From Cryomorphaceae bacterium (GTDB lineage: Bacteria; Bacteroidota; Bacteroidia; Flavobacteriales; Schleiferiaceae): 8,143 bases of DNA. The notes under the pieces were generated by a model, which did no database searches, was not told the origin of the DNA, and saw nothing but the letters and a program-made list of their open reading frames with translations. Of this stretch, positions 6,864 through 8,143 are shown in pieces. Position numbers and translations under genes: made by a program. Within the stretch, counting starts at the first letter, position 1, and each line of letters starts with the position of its first letter. The DNA is taken from NCBI GenBank assembly GCA_003507115.1, contig DNWN01000103.1, positions 2,450 through 10,592 on the forward strand, given 5' to 3'.

Positions 6864-7625
6864 ATGTTCCTTCGACTTGCGCTGATTTTTTGCCTCGCTA
6901 CCTCGACCCTTCATGCGCAAGTGGTGAATGTGGAAGCGATGCGTGGCCTGACCGGACAGGAGCCGGGGACCCACGGTGTGCTGGATGGCAGCTTTTATTT
7001 TGGGGGCACGCAAGCCCTTCTTCTGCGCCTGAGCACGTCCGCGAATTTTCGCAAAACCCTGGAAAAGGAGTCCTTCTACGGCATCTTTCATGGAAACCTC
7101 TCCACACGCGTAGGCGGGGATGCCCTGTTGTTTGAACAAAATGGCTTTGTACACGGACGCTACAACCGAGAATGGTCGGAGGAGTGGACGGGTGAGTTGT
7201 TTTTTCAATGGCAGTCCAACAAGCCCATGCGCATCGCGCAGCGATACAATTTTGGCGGCGGTCCGCGCTTTCGGGCCATCGACAGCAAAACGGTCAACTT
7301 TTTCTTGAGTCCCCTGGTCATGTACGAGTTGGACATCGAATCGGTCACCGGCGCCTACGAGTCCGTTTTCCGAATGAGCACCTACATGAGTTTGGATCTC
7401 TTGTTCAAGGAGAAATACCGGATTAACACGATTGCCTATTACCAGCCTCAAATTTTGGAATGGGACGATGTCCGGGTGGTGATGAATAGTCGTTTTAGTA
7501 CCCCCATTTCGCCCAAATTGAACCTCACGGTTTCGGGCAACCTGAACTATGATGCCTATCCCGCCGGGACCGATGTTCCCAACTTCACCTACGGCGTGAA
7601 TTCAGGGATTAGCTGGCGGTTCTAG
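6864..7625 (+). CDS. DUF481 family outer-membrane beta-barrel protein
   Basis: DUF481 proteins (E. coli YdiY is a member) are predicted small outer-membrane beta-barrels of unclear function. The 253-residue product starts MFLRLALIFCLATSTLHA|QVV, a good signal peptide cut after residue 18, which is why this ATG is preferred over upstream in-frame codons at 6741. The rest is strings of alternating hydrophobic and polar residues separated by short polar turns, as in a barrel. The most family-like part is RYNREWSEEWTGELFFQWQ (99-117) followed by RIAQRYNFGGGPRFR (123-137), matching the family's R-Y-N...Y/F-x-Q...R...GxGxxxR pattern. The chain ends in WRF, with the terminal Phe expected for recognition by the BAM barrel-insertion machinery. 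It is divergent from the small exported-protein gene and tail to tail with folC; the two stop codons share CTAG. Confidence 0.85.
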   Translation: MFLRLALIFCLATSTLHAQVVNVEAMRGLTGQEPGTHGVLDGSFYFGGTQALLLRLSTSANFRKTLEKESFYGIFHGNLSTRVGGDALLFEQNGFVHGRYNREWSEEWTGELFFQWQSNKPMRIAQRYNFGGGPRFRAIDSKTVNFFLSPLVMYELDIESVTGAYESVFRMSTYMSLDLLFKEKYRINTIAYYQPQILEWDDVRVVMNSRFSTPISPKLNLTVSGNLNYDAYPAGTDVPNFTYGVNSGISWRF

Positions 7626-8143
7626 CGCCGCGCCGTGAGCGCATCTGCGACGACAAATGTGCTCCCGCCAATGTAGAGGCGGTCCTCCGGATTCGCTGCC
7701 TGAAGTGCGGCGTCCCAGGCTGCTTTCACATGGGGATAGGCGGCACCCTCTAAACCCATGGATTTCCCGAGCGCTTGGAGTTGCTCTGCGGGCATAGCCC
7801 GCGGAATTTGGGCAGCGCAGAAGTAATATGTTGCCTCAACGGGTAGGCAGGCAAGTGCGCTGCGAACATCTTTGTCTTGAACCATACCGAGCACTATATG
7901 CAAGGGGCCGCCAGGGAGGGCCAGCAACTGGCGCATCGTGGCGCGCAGACCATGGGGGTTGTGTGCGGTATCCAAAATGGTCATCGGGGCCTGGGACCAA
8001 ACCTGCCAGCGCCCCTGTAAACCCGTATTGGCAACCACTCGCGCGAGACCCCTAGCTATGGCATATTCGCTCACAGGGAAGTCTGGTTGCGCCGCCAGCA
8101 TCGCGCGTGCCATACGCTGGTTGTCCGCTTGGTACTCCCCCAA
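7622..8143 (-). CDS. folC: Folylpolyglutamate synthase / dihydrofolate synthase, C-terminal part
   Basis: FolC is a cytoplasmic Mur-ligase-family enzyme that adds glutamate to dihydropteroate and to folates using ATP. The 173 visible residues are its C-terminal end; the N-terminal ATP-binding domain with the GTNGKGS loop lies beyond the window edge, so the first codon seen (TTG) is an internal Leu. Fragment residues 1-8 (LGEYQADN) match the LxGxYQxxN motif just before the C-terminal domain. ILDTAHNPHG (56-65) is the Mur-ligase C-terminal signature, and LHIVLGMVQDKDV (81-93) is the following Rossmann strand with its K-D. The end LYIGGSTFVVADAL (157-170) is the usual FolC terminal motif. The stop shares a CTAG tetranucleotide with the stop of the DUF481 gene. 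Identification is firm. Confidence 0.95.
   Translation of the reverse strand: MGEYQADNQRMARAMLAAQPDFPVSEYAIARGLARVVANTGLQGRWQVWSQAPMTILDTAHNPHGLRATMRQLLALPGGPLHIVLGMVQDKDVRSALACLPVEATYYFCAAQIPRAMPAEQLQALGKSMGLEGAAYPHVKAAWDAALQAANPEDRLYIGGSTFVVADALTARR

Noticed and set aside
6759..7451. Minus-strand open frame (230 codons) opposite the DUF481 gene
   Set aside because: The plus strand has a signal peptide, barrel pattern and terminal Phe; the antisense translation has none and would fill the promoter region of both divergent genes.
7615..7629. Hairpin GGCG / CGCC around the shared CTAG
   Set aside because: Only 4 bp, at best 5 with a G-T wobble, with no T run on either strand; expected often in GC-rich sequence.

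Overview
The window looks like chromosomal, mid-to-high GC DNA from a member of the Bacteroidota, probably a Flavobacteriales-like lineage. Four things point there: a Bacteroidota-style DsbD with a CVNC thioredoxin tail, a DUF4254 gene directly followed by a family 9 glycosyltransferase, start codons without convincing Shine-Dalgarno sequences, and TAnnTTTG-type -7 boxes just upstream of several starts. This placement is inference from gene content and signals, not from a marker gene. I see no phage, insertion sequence, CRISPR array, tRNA or rRNA.

Layout. Positions 1-4752 hold a tightly packed plus-strand run: the 3' end of tilS (tRNA-Ile lysidine synthetase), dsbD (membrane thiol-disulfide reductase), a DUF4254 gene, a GT9 (heptosyltransferase-like) gene, and a 123-residue protein with a YopX-like motif. 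Gaps are 19, 2, 2 and 4 bp, so the last four genes are almost certainly co-transcribed. After a 156-bp gap comes a divergent, shortened YifB/ComM-family AAA+ ATPase (4909-6282). Its 3' end overlaps by 50 bp the 3' end of a convergent minus-strand gene for a small exported protein of unknown function (6233-6820). That gene is divergent from a DUF481 outer-membrane barrel gene (6864-7625), with only 43 bp between the two start codons. The DUF481 gene then meets folC (minus strand, cut by the window end) tail to tail, and the two stop codons share one CTAG palindrome.

Functional themes. The genes are mostly housekeeping and cell-envelope functions: tRNA modification, periplasmic disulfide reduction, probable surface-glycan assembly, an outer-membrane barrel, folate polyglutamylation, and a ComM-like helicase of the kind used in natural transformation. 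There is no strong evidence for a new multi-gene system. The points most worth following are the ComM-family protein that has lost two stretches expected to hold its DNA-contacting hairpins, the YopX-like protein sitting in an envelope operon, and repeated -7-like boxes 4-5 nt upstream of ATG that suggest leaderless transcription.
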